Positions 34,028 through 45,480 of a stretch of 64,000 nt of DNA are shown piece after piece. Source of the stretch: Physcomitrium patens (lineage: Eukaryota; Streptophyta; Bryopsida; Funariales; Funariaceae). Location: contig NC_037272.1 in assembly GCF_000002425.4 (NCBI RefSeq), positions 13,528,174 to 13,592,173 on the forward strand, in the 5' to 3' direction. The translations under genes and the position numbers were made by a program. Each line of letters begins with the position of its first letter. The first letter of the stretch is position 1. The notes beneath the pieces are model-generated. The model did no database searches. It was not told the origin of the DNA and saw nothing but the letters and a program-made list of their open reading frames with translations.

Positions 34028-35342
34028 ATGGCTTCAAGTGAAGGTAAAGGATTGAGAGTAATTGAGAAATTCAAAGATAATTTTTTTTACCATTGGAAGT
34101 TAAAAATAGAATTTTTATTAGTATCTTTGGATCTTTGGAATATTGCAGATGAAAGTGAAGAAGCTCAAAGCATAGATGTTGATATGAAGGAGAATAAGGA
34201 GTTCAAATATTGTGAAAAGAAGGCTTTTGGATTGATTGCAACAAATATGGATGAAGCCAACTTCTCCTACATTATTTCTTGTAAAGGATTAGTGAAAGCA
34301 TAGAAGACTCTTTACAATATTTATGAGAGCAAGAACTTATCCAACTTTATTTATTCGAGGAGAAAGTTCTTCACTTGTAAGATAGAAGAAGGTGAAGATT
34401 TCATAGCCCATGTCAATAAGATAAAGTCTCTTACAAATCAACTAGCAATTATTGACAAGCCTTTAGAAAAAAGTGATATTATCATAACCTTACTGATGAG
34501 CCTTCCCAAATCCTACAACTACCTTATTATGGCATTGAAGTCCATTAAGCTAAAAGAGCTTAGAATGGACTATGTGACAGCAAGACTTGTCCATGAAGTA
34601 ACCAATAAGAAATAAATAGAGCTCTAAAGTGAAGATTCTGTACTTTACTCACTTTAAGGCAAGGATGACAATTCAAATCAAAGAGGTAATGTCAAATCTT
34701 GCTTCATTTGTGGCAAAGTAGGCTATTTTGCTCAAAATTGCTATAAAAACAAAAAAAATGAAGAAGAAGAATATAAATATTGTACAAGATGAGTTTGGAG
34801 GATAAGATTATGAATTCACAGTATCAAATGAGACCTTTATGGCTGCCATATTAAGATGGATTGTAGATTCATATTATTCCAAGTATATGATATCTTAAAA
34901 GTATTCATTTGACACTTATGAAACTATTCTAACATCAAATGTGATATTAGTAGATAGTGACATATGTGAAGCCATTGAAATTGACTCTATTATGGTGGAG
35001 GTGGTTGTGAATGGACAAACCAATAGGATTAGATTCAAAAACATCCTTTATATGCCTAAGATGAAGCAAAACCTACATTCAGTGAGTAAACTTGTAATGG
35101 AAGGTTTTAAAGTTTAATTTGACATAAATGGATATTTTGTAAGAACATTAAGTAGAAATAAGATCTTCAAAGGCTTTAAAAATGGAAATTTATACTACCT
35201 CATTTGTAAGAAGGTGAATGGAGTGGAAGTAGCCATATTTGTTAAGTTTATATCAAACCAAGATAAGTTGAATATATGGCATTGTCACCTTAGCTATTTT
35301 AATGTGAAGACTATAAAAGAGCTCAAGTCTATGGTAAGTGGA
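34028..35342 (+). pseudogene. Copia gag, protease and pre-integrase region
   Basis: Gag begins MASSEGKGLRVIEKF (ATG 34028) with the UBN2-type copia gag pattern (WKLKIEFLLVSLDLWNI, IYESKNLSNFIYSRRKFF, ITLLMSLPKSYNYL). Then a zinc knuckle CFICGKVGYFAQNC (CX2CX4HX4C with the His replaced by Phe) near 34700. The protease remnant WIVDSYYSKYM near 34860 has lost the Gly of DSG. A pre-integrase remnant (WHCHLSYFNVKTIKEL) runs up to the insertion point. Stops are frequent. Confidence 0.8.
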
Positions 35343-35904
35343 TGTCACGAAAATACTCATGTAAGCCAGTTGTTACATATATAAATAGGTAGAAGTAAGT
35401 AAAAGTAGATAAAAGTAAGTTAATTCTATAGTATTTGATATGAAAGCTTTCTAGAAGCTTCATAGATGCTGCTTTGACTTTATTGGTGTCTTTAATTGAT
35501 TTTTGGATTAGAAACGTGGTCAATAAGTTGGCCATGTGCCACACATGTTGTTAACTTGAAGACCAACCTAACTATGTGGCCCACATGTAGAGAAACTTAT
35601 CTTATAAGTCAAGGCATGTGTCCTACAAAGTCAACACATATTGGAGGTCCTATAGAATGTTGCCATGTAGCCCCTAGTTAGATATTATATATAGAGACAA
35701 GAGTGAAGCCTTCTTCACTCTTATCAAATGTTTTCTTGGTTCTGGTCTACTTTCAAGGGTCTTTAGTTTTCATGGCTTTTTGGCAATAGCCATTCCACTT
35801 TTTTTCTTAATATATATATATATCAAGTTATTTCTATTTTTTCATCTTTCTTTGAAAGAAGTCTCACACGTTTATTTATCTTTATCATGTTTTTGTCCTT
35901 GACA
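35343..35904 (+). repeat. Gy-C 5' LTR
   Basis: TGTCACGAAAATACTCATG to CCTTGACA. A TATA box lies at about 35685-35694. U3 contains TTCTAGAAGCTTC at 35449-35461, a three-unit heat-shock-type motif. A 20-nt spacer precedes the degenerate primer site at 35925-35936 (CAATATCAGAGC). Confidence 0.88.
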
Positions 35905-36116
35905 GATTGACTAGAGTACACTTACAATATCAGAGCTTTGTCTAATCTTGATTAAGGGTAGATTATCCCTTTTTATTAATAAGACATAAGCATATCAGAA
36001 GTTGCAGATTACCCTCTTCTAAACTGATATTTTCCTTAGTATTTTTTTTGTTCTGAAGTCCTCTTTTCTATTTGTCTTGAGTGATATTAGACATCTTTTC
36101 TTTTCTAAGTGTTATC

Positions 36117-37124
36117 ATGGCAAAACTTACTAAAATGAAGAGTGCAATGGCTCAAATACAAGAGCAATTGAAAAAATTAATGCTTGCAATGCATCAACTC
36201 AATTTACCACTACAAGGAACAACAAGATTGGCAAGAAGTGAAGATATAGAAATGATTGGAACTGCTTCAATATCTACACCAAATCATGTCCCTTCTTCTA
36301 TGATGGAACGCTCTTTCAATGTTAGAGAACCAAGAATTATCCTATCCGAGAAGTTTGATGACACCAGATCAAAGTTTAGAAGATTTATCAATCAAGTACA
36401 ACTTGTGATTGAACTTCAACCCCAAAGCTATCCAACTTCAAGATCGCAAGTTAAATTCATTGGTACGCTTCTTTCAAGTTCAGTATTATCATGGTTTTCA
36501 TCTTTTTTTGAATGGCGAGATCCAATATTGGATAATCTAGAGGCTTTTTTGGTGGAATTTTGATCTATGTATGGAGAACATGATGTAAATTGTATTGCAA
36601 CCAATAAGATCCATATTTTATGACAAGACAATCAATCAGTAATGTTGTATGCTTCACAATTTTGACAACTTGCAACTGATATCAAGTGGGATAATGTTGC
36701 ACTCATTAGCCAATTTCTCTATGGATTACAATATGAGGTAAAAAAATTAATGCTCAACTTACCTGATCCTCAAACATTAAGTCAAGCAATTGACTTTGCT
36801 GTAAAGTGCAACAATTACTTTTTTGAATTTGGATTTGAGAATCGTACAAGTGGACCTCAACGTAACTACAATTCAATAGCAATACCAACATCTCTTCAAC
36901 ACATACATTCTGAAGTAGAGGATATGCAAATTGATACAATACGTTTCAAATCTCTTACTGAGCAAGAAAAGACTCATCGTCGTCAAGAAAGTTTGTGCTT
37001 ATATTCTTGAGAACCTAAGCACATTGTTCAACATTACCTAAAGAAATGACGCAACTATAAAATAAAGAGTACGGCAATCAAAGGAGATAGCATGTCAAAA
37101 AATAAATTTGTCCAGCTACAATAG
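36117..37124 (+). pseudogene. Gy-C gag
   Basis: ATG 36117 (MAKLTKMKSAMAQIQEQL), open to 36563, then broken by a few stops. It shows IILSEKFDDTRSKFRRF, the capsid region with VLSWFSSFFEWRDP and LLSQAIDFAVKCNN-type words, and a damaged knuckle (CLYS, stop, EPKHIVQH). It ends at TAG 37122-37124, aligned with the gag stops of Gy-1 and Gy-B. Confidence 0.78.
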
Positions 37125-38337
37125 GGATCGTGTGGCTGGAACCTTGTACAATGCCTAGTGAAGGTCATATCCTCTCTTCAGAATCCTCTCTATGTTTTAC
37201 GATAAATATTATTTTAGGACCTAAATATCTCAAAGCCTCTGTCTTGCTAGATTCAAGAACCTCAGCATGTTTCTTAGATGAAAAATTTATTAAAAGACAT
37301 AGCATATTTTTAGTAAAGAAAACTAAACTTGTTCATGTAGTAGTCATAGATGGTCGTCCGCTATCTTTAGGAGATGTTACTCATGAAAACCTTCCTCTAG
37401 AAATAGCAACTAATGGTCATAGTAGCTTTGTAATATTTAATATTATTAGATCTCTTTCTAATCCAATCATTTTAGATTTATCATGGCTAGAAAAATATAA
37501 TCCTAAAATAGATTGTACTTCTCGTAGTCTTGACTTTTTTGAAAGTATAACTAAGAGTGTAGTTAATCAAGTAGAAAGTCATAAGTCTAGTATAATAAAA
37601 CCTATATTTGTAGGTACAAGAGCTTTCTTGTATGCTGCAAAAGAAGGATCACTTTTTGTCATTTATGCCACACTTATTTCTATTGGTGGCAAAACTTCAA
37701 GTGGCATTCCAAGCCAATATCAAGATTTTCAAGATGTATTTGAGAAAAAGAATGTGGATACTCTTCTAGACATCATTCCTATGACTGCTCAATTGACCTT
37801 TAAGAAGGAACACAACTGCTATTTGGACCAATCTATAATTTATTTCAAAATGAGTTGGCTGAATTCAAAGAGTATATTGAAGAGAATTTGGCCAAAAACT
37901 TCATACGCCATTCCAAATCTCTAGAAAGAGCTCCAATTTTATTTGTGAAGAAAAAAGATGGATCATTGTGGATGTTTGTTGATTATCGAGGACTCAACAA
38001 AATCACTATCAAAAATAGGTACCTGCTACCTTTGATATCTAGACTTCTTGATCAGTTAAATCAAGATAAGATCTATAAAAAAATAGATCTACAGAGAGCA
38101 TATAATTTGGTACGCATTAAAGAAAGAGATGAATAGAAGACTGCATTTCAAAAAAAATATGGACATTTTGAATACAACGTTGTCGTACTATAAATGCTTA
38201 CAGTATGTAAAAATTAGTTAAAACATATTATATATTGATAAATCTAGATGTATGTTAGAGTGGCTAGTAGATTAAATTAAAAGGAGTTGGTATAAGAAAC
38301 TTTATTTTGTTTCTTTACTTCTTTTGATTTTGACATT

Positions 38338-38371
<34 letters not shown>

Positions 38372-41300
38372 ACCTAAATGTTTAGTATGAAGCCTTGGGA
38401 GAAGGTGGAAATCTAAGGATAAAAATCTAAACTAGTAGGAGGCTAATTGGGAGGAATAAAAGCAAGGCATGGTCGGATGAAGGCAAGAAATGGGAAACTT
38501 CAGCCCTATTGGTCGAATACCATGCCCAATGGACTTCAAGGAGGCTGCCCGAGGCCTTATTAGGGATTGGGGTTCTTCTTTTGAGAGCATTTGGAGATTA
38601 AAAGCTAAGGTTGTAAAGTTTAGGATTTGGGATACAATTTTTGTACAAAAATTAGAGGATTTGGAGTTAAGGTGAAGAAGTTATAGCCGTTTGAAGTTAA
38701 GGTGTTTATTTAAGACATACTATTATTCTTTTGAGAGTACGAGGAGTTTTACAGCAGCTTTTGAAGATTAGAAGGTGCGACTGGAATGGCGATTTTAAGG
38801 CCTACATCTTTCATGAAAGAATTATTGCTTTTGGAGTTTATATGAAGGAGTTGTAAGGAGTTGAAGGCGGCGCTTCCAAATCAAAGGCAGTAAGTAAGCG
38901 GTTTTGTTTGTAGTAATGGTTGGAGCCATAACTTGAGTATTCGGATGAATTTTTGACTTGAACTTTTGAAGAATGTAAATTTTTTTGTTAAGAAGCTATA
39001 CATACAAATTTCGTGGCATTTGAGCCTATATTTTGTGAGATATGAAGAAAATTTCACGAGGATGTATAAAGACAAGGGTTTGAAGCGATTGTTAGGATTT
39101 TCAAGATATCTCAAGATCTACAACGAATTTGCAATTGAAATTTGTTGTAGAAGTTAATAAGAATACATCACTACTTCATGTAAAATTTGTGTTTCTTTGG
39201 ATGGTCGGATTAGGAGATATGAGGTGTTGAAGTTCGAGAAAATCTCCACATAAGAATAAACAAGGTTTTAGAAAACTTTATCATATTTTGGAAGTTGTGG
39301 GTTACTTGAGGATTGTGTATTAGGTGCAATTACTCAAAAAGAAAAAATTATATATAAAATTAGGGCTTCCCTTATTTTCAAGCTTGATTGAATAATTAGT
39401 GACAGCCAGACGCCTAGCGTTTTCTTGAGGCAAACTCTCTCTACTCCGACAACGTCATGCCTTTTGGACTTACAAATGCACCAACAGCATTTCAACATCT
39501 AATGAATGATGTCTTTTGGGAGTTTTTAGATGATTTTGTTGTCTATTACCTAGACGACATCTTAATCTATTCTAAGAATTCAAAAGAATATAAATTTCAT
39601 ATTCGCCAAGTATTACAAAAACTAAAAGATGCAGGACTCTATGCCAAAATAGAAGTATTTTATACTACTCAAGTTGACTTCTTAGGATATATCATTTCAA
39701 ATGATGGACTTATGATGGATCCCAAGAAAGTTCAAACTATTATGAGTTGGAAGATCCTAAAAATAGTAAGAGATGTCCAATGTTTTTTGGAATTTGCCAA
39801 CTACTATTGGATCTTTATCAAAGACTTCTCTCAAGTTGCAACTTCACTTACACGTTTGATTTGCAAAGACAAACTTCAATGGAATCAAGAAGCAGAAGTA
39901 GCATTTGAAGCTTTGAAGACAACCTTTGTTTCTACACCAATCTTGTATCGTGTCAATTTTTCTAAGCCATTTTTTATAGAAAAAGATACATCAGACTTTG
40001 CTTTGGATGCCATATTGTCACAAATAGGAACAAATGATAAACTTCACCCAATAGCTTTTCATTCCAAAAAAATTTCAGCAGTCAAAATTAACTACGAGAT
40101 CCACAATAAAGAACTTCTTACAATCGTGGATTTGTTTCAAGAATGGTGCCATTATCTAGAAGGTGCTTCTAGCCCAGTCATAGTGTATACAAATCACAAG
40201 AACCTTGAATATTTTATGTCAGCACGTGTTTTGAATCGTCGCCAAATCCATTGGAGTATGTCTTTATCAAGATTCGAATTCAAGATCACTTATCAACTAG
40301 AAAAATAACAAGGTTTGTCAAATACACTCTCTAGATGATCTTACCTTGTACCAAAGGAAAGAGATGCTACTTTGATCAACAATGGATAATTTTCTTGAAG
40401 CCAGAGCATCTTCGTTTTCAAGCAATGAAATCAACACTAATTGTTGATTCAACTTTCATTATATAAGTTCAGTCAAGTATGTCTTTTGATCCTCTTATTT
40501 GTGATATTAAGGAAAATCCTTCAAAGTCTCATGATACTTCCAAGTTTGAATTCAAAAATAATCTACTATATTTTGAAAGATGCCTATATATTCCAGAAGG
40601 TGAAGTTTGTTTACGTGTTCTTCAAGCTTATCATGAATTTCTAGCAGTAGGACATTTTGGGTACAATAAAACTTTGGAACTAATATCTAGGGACTTTTGG
40701 TGGCCACAAATGTGGAAAGCAGTCAAAGATTTTGTATAATCTTGTGATGTTTGCTTGAGATCAAAAACTCCTTGTCATCGACCTTATGGACTTCTTCAGC
40801 CATTACTTATTCCAAAACAACCATGGTCTTGTATTTCTATGGATTTCATCACGGATCTTCCAATCTCAGGTTCTTATGACTCTATATTTGTAATAGTGGA
40901 TCATTTTACCAAGATGGCACATTTTGTACCATGTATAAAATCTATCACAAGTAAAGAAACACCTAAGCTCTTTCTTGATAATATCTATCGCTATCATGGA
41001 TTACCCAAGGATATTATATCAAATAAGGGAACTCAATTTATATCAAGATTTTGGCAGACTCTTTTTAAGATACTAAAAGTAGATATAAAACTATCTTCGA
41101 CATTCCATCCTCAAATTGATGGACAAATGGAGCATGTTAATCAAGTTTTGGAGCAGTATTTAAGATGTACTATTAACTACCACCAAGATGATTGGACAAT
41201 TCTTTTGCCATTGGCAGAGTTTGTTTACAATAACAAGGTACATTCTTCTATAAAAAAAACACCTTTCTTTACTAATTATGGTTATCATCCATGACTTAAT

Positions 41301-41840
41301 ACTTTTGACTTTTCAAAAGTTGATAATCCTACTGCAAAAGATTTAGCAATTCATTTGTCAAAGCTACATACAACGATGAAGGTGTAGTTAAAAGAAGCTC
41401 AAGAACAACAAAAGGTCAATGTGGATGTCTATTGAAAGGAACAACTACCATTCTACATGGATGATAAGGTATGGTTACTTCGTCGCAATATCAAGACCAC
41501 TAGTCCTTGAGACATGTTGGACTATCGAAGGCTTAAATAATTTTCTATTTCTCCACAAATCAATTCAGTATTCTACATGTCTCTTTTTGAACCATACAAG
41601 ACAATGGATATACCAAGAAGAAGATAAGCTCCACCTCCTCCTATAGAAGTAGACAATAATGAAGAATTTGAAGTGGAAGAAGTCTTAGATTCAAGGCGGC
41701 GCTAAAATAAATTAGAATGTCTTCTCCATTGGCACAGATATGATATTAGTGAACGCACATAGGAGCTAATAAAAAATCTTACAAATGTAGCAAAGGCGGT
41801 GGAGGCTTTTCATTGACGACATCCATCAAAATCAAGATGA
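37125..41840 (+). pseudogene. Gy-C pol, interrupted at 38180-39450
   Basis: Protease in the -1 frame (LLDSRTSACFLDEKF, about 37240-37290), with a frameshift near 37760. RT fingers at 37855-38136 ([19 protein letters not shown]). After the insertion, RT and RNase H are one open frame at 39457-40308 with intact catalytic YYLDDILIYS and FFIEKDTSDFALDAILSQ (first RNase H Asp preserved as KDTS). Integrase at about 40479-41294: zinc region, MDFITDLP, IISNKGTQF (second catalytic Asp is Asn), DGQMEHVNQ with the Glu. Chromodomain remnant at 41660-41830 (LECLLHWHRYDISERT). Confidence 0.85.
38180..39450 (+). mobile_element. Unclassified 1.26-kb element, copy 2
   Basis: 1271 bp inserted in the Gy-C RT between TTTGAATACAACG and TCATGCC. 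The uninterrupted Gy-B sequence (TTTGAATACAATATCATGCC, 19290-19310) gives the empty site. The direct repeat ACAACGT at 38174-38180 and 39449-39455 leaves the exact duplication (4-5 bp) ambiguous. Start TTGTCGTACTATAAATGC, end CTCTACTCCGAC. A subterminal hairpin TACTATAA ... TTACAGTA lies 6 nt from the start (8 pairs, one G-T). An AT run lies at 38341-38369. Confidence 0.88.
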
Positions 41841-42398
41841 AAATCTTCCTTATAAAAGAAACAAGATCTAGGCAAGATAACATTCTATCTTCAATCCTTG
41901 TTTGTAGCTTCTTTGTAGTTGTAACGCTCACGAGATAGAGAACCAACAACTAGCAGATTCGATTCAAGAGCCTTCGTTTGCTGACCTGTCAAACAAGACA
42001 TTACAATTGTCACAACCTTCAAGAAGATGCAATCGAGATGAAGATCTTCAAGAATGACATATTTTTCCTCGAATAGATGGTAAAATACAACGCGTTTGAT
42101 ATCACGACCTTGGAAGGGACTCTCAATATTTGGTGATTTTACTAGAGGTAGGAACAACTCATGATGGTGTTTCAAATGTTTCATTTGAAGGAAGTTATGA
42201 AGGCCTCAACAATGATCAAATAATTGGGTGGTCTTCCCGCCCTGGTATGGGATACTACCAATGGTTGAGAGGCCCTATCAATCATGTTCGAAGAGAACAA
42301 AGATCATAGTATGTAGCGAATATAATTCGTCACATCATAGATTTCCTCAACATATGATGACCGCTCCTCGTAGAACTTGTACCTAGAAGGAGAGATAA
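41841..42398 (+). other. Gy-C 3' noncoding region and polypurine tract
   Basis: Colinear with 21738-22298. Ends AGAAGGAGAGATAA before the 3' LTR. Confidence 0.7.
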
Positions 42399-42957
42399 TG
42401 TCACGGACATACTCATGTAAGCCAGTTGTTACATATATAAATAGGTAGAAGTAAGTAAAAGTAAATAAAAGTAAGTTAATTCTATAGTATTTGATATGAA
42501 AGCTTTCTAGAAGTTTTATAGATGTTGCTTTGACTTTATTGGTGTCTTTAATTGACTTTTTGGATTAGAAACGTGATCAACAAGTTGGCCATGTGCCACA
42601 CATGTTGTTAGCTTGAAGACCAAGCTAATTATGTGGCCCACACGTAGAGAAACTTGTCTTATAAGTCAAGATATGTATCTTACAAAGTCAACACATATTA
42701 GAGGTCCTATAGAATTTTGCCACGTAGCTCTTAGTTAGATAGTATATATAGAGACAAGAGTGAAGCATTCTTCACTCTTGTCAACTCTTTTCTTGCTTTT
42801 AATCTAGTTTTAAGGGTCTTTAGTTTTCTTGGCTTTTTGACAATAGCCATTCCAATTTCTTTTTTAATATATATATCAAGTTATTTCTATTTTGTCATCT
42901 TTCTTTGAGAGAAGTCTCACTCGTTTATCTGTCTTTATCGTATTCTTGTCCTTAACA
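42399..42957 (+). repeat. Gy-C 3' LTR
   Basis: TGTCACGGACATACTCATG to CTTAACA, 559 bp. TATA box at 42743-42751. Near-identical to the 5' LTR over the first 150 bp. Confidence 0.88.
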
Positions 42958-44803
42958 GTGGCTTAGATCTTGGCAATATAAGCCAAAATTCAAAACAACT
43001 TACATATAAAGGATGCATATAAGACAAAGAACAAAGGGCTTCATTTCCAAATAGCAGAGTAATACGTGCTACCAAGTTGCTGGAGATTGTCCATTTTGAT
43101 ATATGTGGATCTATGAAGAACACAAATATTGGAAGATCAAGGTATTTTCTTATTTTTATTGATGATTATTCAAGAAAGATTTGGATTTACATTATTAAAG
43201 CTAAGAGTACATGCTTTTAGAGGTTTAAAGAGTTTAAAGTACTTATTAAAAAATAAAGTGAATACAAGATTAAGGTGCTGAATATGGACAATGGAGATGA
43301 ATATATGTCTAAGTGATTTGATGTTTATTTGAAGAATGAAGGAATTACTAGACAAACCACAACTCTATACACTCTACAACAAAATGGTGTTGTTGAAAGG
43401 ACAAATCAAACCATTGTAGGGATAACAAGGAACATACTTCATGCTCAAAACCTTGCTTATGAATTTTGAATAGAAGCTGTGGTGAATGAAGTGTATATAA
43501 GAAATAGGTGTCCAACAAGTGTTTTTGCATCAATGACACCACAAGAAGCTTAGAATGGGAGATAACTTTGCATTTCACATATGAGAACCTTTGGTTGCAT
43601 TGCATATACAAAAACACTAGATTGTATGAGGTCCAAACTTAATGCAAAAGGTCCAAAGTGTGTATTTTTTGGTTATTGTGAAGGTACTAAGGCATATAGG
43701 CTAATATGCTTGGAAATCAAAAAAGATCATCAAAAGTCGCGATGTTGAGTTTTTGGAGCATAAGAATGCTTGTGAGCACTTGGAGGTGTATCCAAGTGGG
43801 AGTAATGGTGTATTTATGGACATATCTTTGAATTCAACAAAGAAACAAGAAGATGAAGATAATAAAGATGACGAAGATGAAAAGCCAAAGAAGGTTAAAA
43901 CGATGAATGCTCTTACAATTGCTAGGAACAACAATGAAAGAAATGAAGATGTTGAAGATTATGATGATCATGATGATGGGGAATACTAACCATTGAATAA
44001 GAAATGACAAGATTTAAGAGAGAAGAAGGTTAGAAAAGAACATAGGATGCAATAAGGTAAATCTTCTTGTACAAATGAAAGGAGATATCCTTTGAAAGAA
44101 AGAAGGTAACGTGGTGAATGGTGGAAGGATCATATCTTTCCTCAAGTAAGTGAAGAACGTATAAATCTTGCTCTTCTTGCTGATCGAGTATCTTTGTATG
44201 ATGCATTAAAGTCCGAAGATGCAATGGAATAGAAAAAGGCTATAGAAGAAGAGTATCAATCTCTTATGGACAATGGTATATAGAAATTGACACTCCTTCC
44301 AACAAATCGATCTAGTGTTGGTTGTAAGTAGGTGTTTAGGACTAAAAAGAGATACAAATGATAGAAGATTTACAACAAGATATGTCTTCTTCATTAAAGT
44401 GGGAGCTATTTCATGGAATTGCAAGAAATAATCTATCATTGTAAGATCAACGATAGAGATAGAGTACATAGCAGCAAGTTATTGTATAATGGATGCATGT
44501 TGGATAAGGCAACTTTTAAAAGACATTGGACTAAAGCAATTAGAAACAACTCTAATTATGTGTGACAATCAAGGATGTCTTACATTTACCAAGAATCCAA
44601 AATACCATTCAAAGACCAAGTACATTGATGTTCAACATCATTTCATATGAGAGAAGATTGAAGATGGAATAATAGGTATGAAATATTGTGCTACAAATGA
44701 CATACTTATTGATGTACTTACAAAGGCATTAGTAAAGGATAGACATCATGAGTTGATACAAAGATTAGAATTGAAAGCCTTTTAAAAATTAGCAAAGAAA
44801 GAG
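42958..44803 (+). pseudogene. Copia integrase, RT remnant and RNase H end
   Basis: Integrase core from about 43080: VHFDICGSMKN, FIDDYSRKIWIYI, MDNGDEYMSK, QQNGVVERTNQTIV with the catalytic Glu, then RTFGCIAYTKT. An acidic linker follows at 43753-43989 (KKQEDEDNKDDEDEKPKK). RT is represented only by its start (about 44205-44350, EDAMEXKKAIEEEYQSLM). The sequence then jumps at about 44360-44400 to the end of RNase H (STIEIEYIAASYCIMDA, CDNQGCLTFTKNPKYH, then DVLTKALVKDRHHELI). The tract AGCAAAGAAAGAG precedes the LTR. Confidence 0.85.
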
Positions 44804-45141
44804 TGTTGAAGATCAGCAAGTATTTGCTTAGTTACAACCACATAGAAATTAAGCAAAGTATGTTGCTAATAGTCAAAAGGTAACAAAGAGTTAAAGGAAG
44901 TTACTATGGTGGCAACTAAGGGTTGTAGGTGGCAGCTAGGTTAAGAAAGAATGTAGGGTTTAATGGATAAAGTAGAAATAGATGTAATATCAAAAGGATG
45001 GAAGTTGCTTCATCAATTAGCAACCACCACCTATAAGTAAAGAGTGTTGGAAGTAAGAGTCATCTTATGCCACACTTCTCTTTATGTACAAATCTTGTTG
45101 ATGCTAAGTGTTTGTAGCTTTTAGACTTATTTTTTTCAATA
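44804..45141 (+). repeat. Copia 3' LTR
   Basis: 338 bp, TGTTGAAGATCAGC to TTTTTTCAATA, followed by target duplication GCTTT. Confidence 0.9.
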
Positions 45142-45146
45142 GCTTT

Positions 45147-45480
45147 AACTTGGGCTACAAACTATTTAAGATGCATGATGTAGATAGCAATAAAATAAAT
45201 AGTTTTGGAAAAAAACATTCTGAAATATCATCACTTCAATAACAAAAATCACAACACTTTCATATTATGATAAAATCACATTCTCCAAAAACAGACAATG
45301 ATACCTTAAACATTGCAAAATTTTACCCATTATTCAGTATTAATTTACCAATTAAATATGTATGAAAAAATAGCCACAATTTAAGCTCTATTTTACATTT
45401 CTCCATACCACAAAACATTGCAACAAAGCATATACTCTGCAACAAAAACCACCAAAATAGACACACGCCTCTAGAACCTC
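45147..45480. other. AT-rich intergenic
   Basis: Nothing recognised. Confidence 0.5.

Larger units (their letters stand above)
35343..42957 (+). mobile_element. Gy-C: complete chromovirus nested in the copia element
   Basis: LTRs at 35343-35904 and 42399-42957 (562 and 559 bp, strongly similar), flanked by GTGGA and GTGGC (probable 5-bp target duplication with one change). All domains are present in order. It interrupts copia coding, and copia integrase resumes right after 42957. It is itself interrupted by copy 2 of the 1.26-kb element in RT. Stops and frameshifts are fewer than in Gy-B. Confidence 0.9.
31864..45141 (+). mobile_element. Ty1/copia element carrying nested insertions
   Basis: 338-bp LTRs (31864-33465 after removing an insertion, and 44804-45141) are flanked by identical 5-bp target duplications GCTTT (31859-31863 and 45142-45146). 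Internal order is gag, protease, integrase, RT, RNase H, which is copia. A complete chromovirus (35343-42957) splits it between the protease/pre-integrase region and integrase. Most of RT is deleted. Frames carry many stops. Confidence 0.9.

Noticed and set aside
37095-37124. Slippery heptamer A-AAA-AAT at the Gy-C gag end
   Set aside because: A -1 slip there runs straight into TAA, and Gy-1 and Gy-B lack the heptamer. It cannot explain pol expression.
38490-38675. 61-codon frame inside 1.26-kb copy 2
   Set aside because: The frame is not kept in copy 1 and has no domain. Taken as chance.
43753-43989. Acidic 78-codon frame as a separate gene
   Set aside because: It lies exactly in the integrase-RT linker of the copia element and continues the upstream coding sense.
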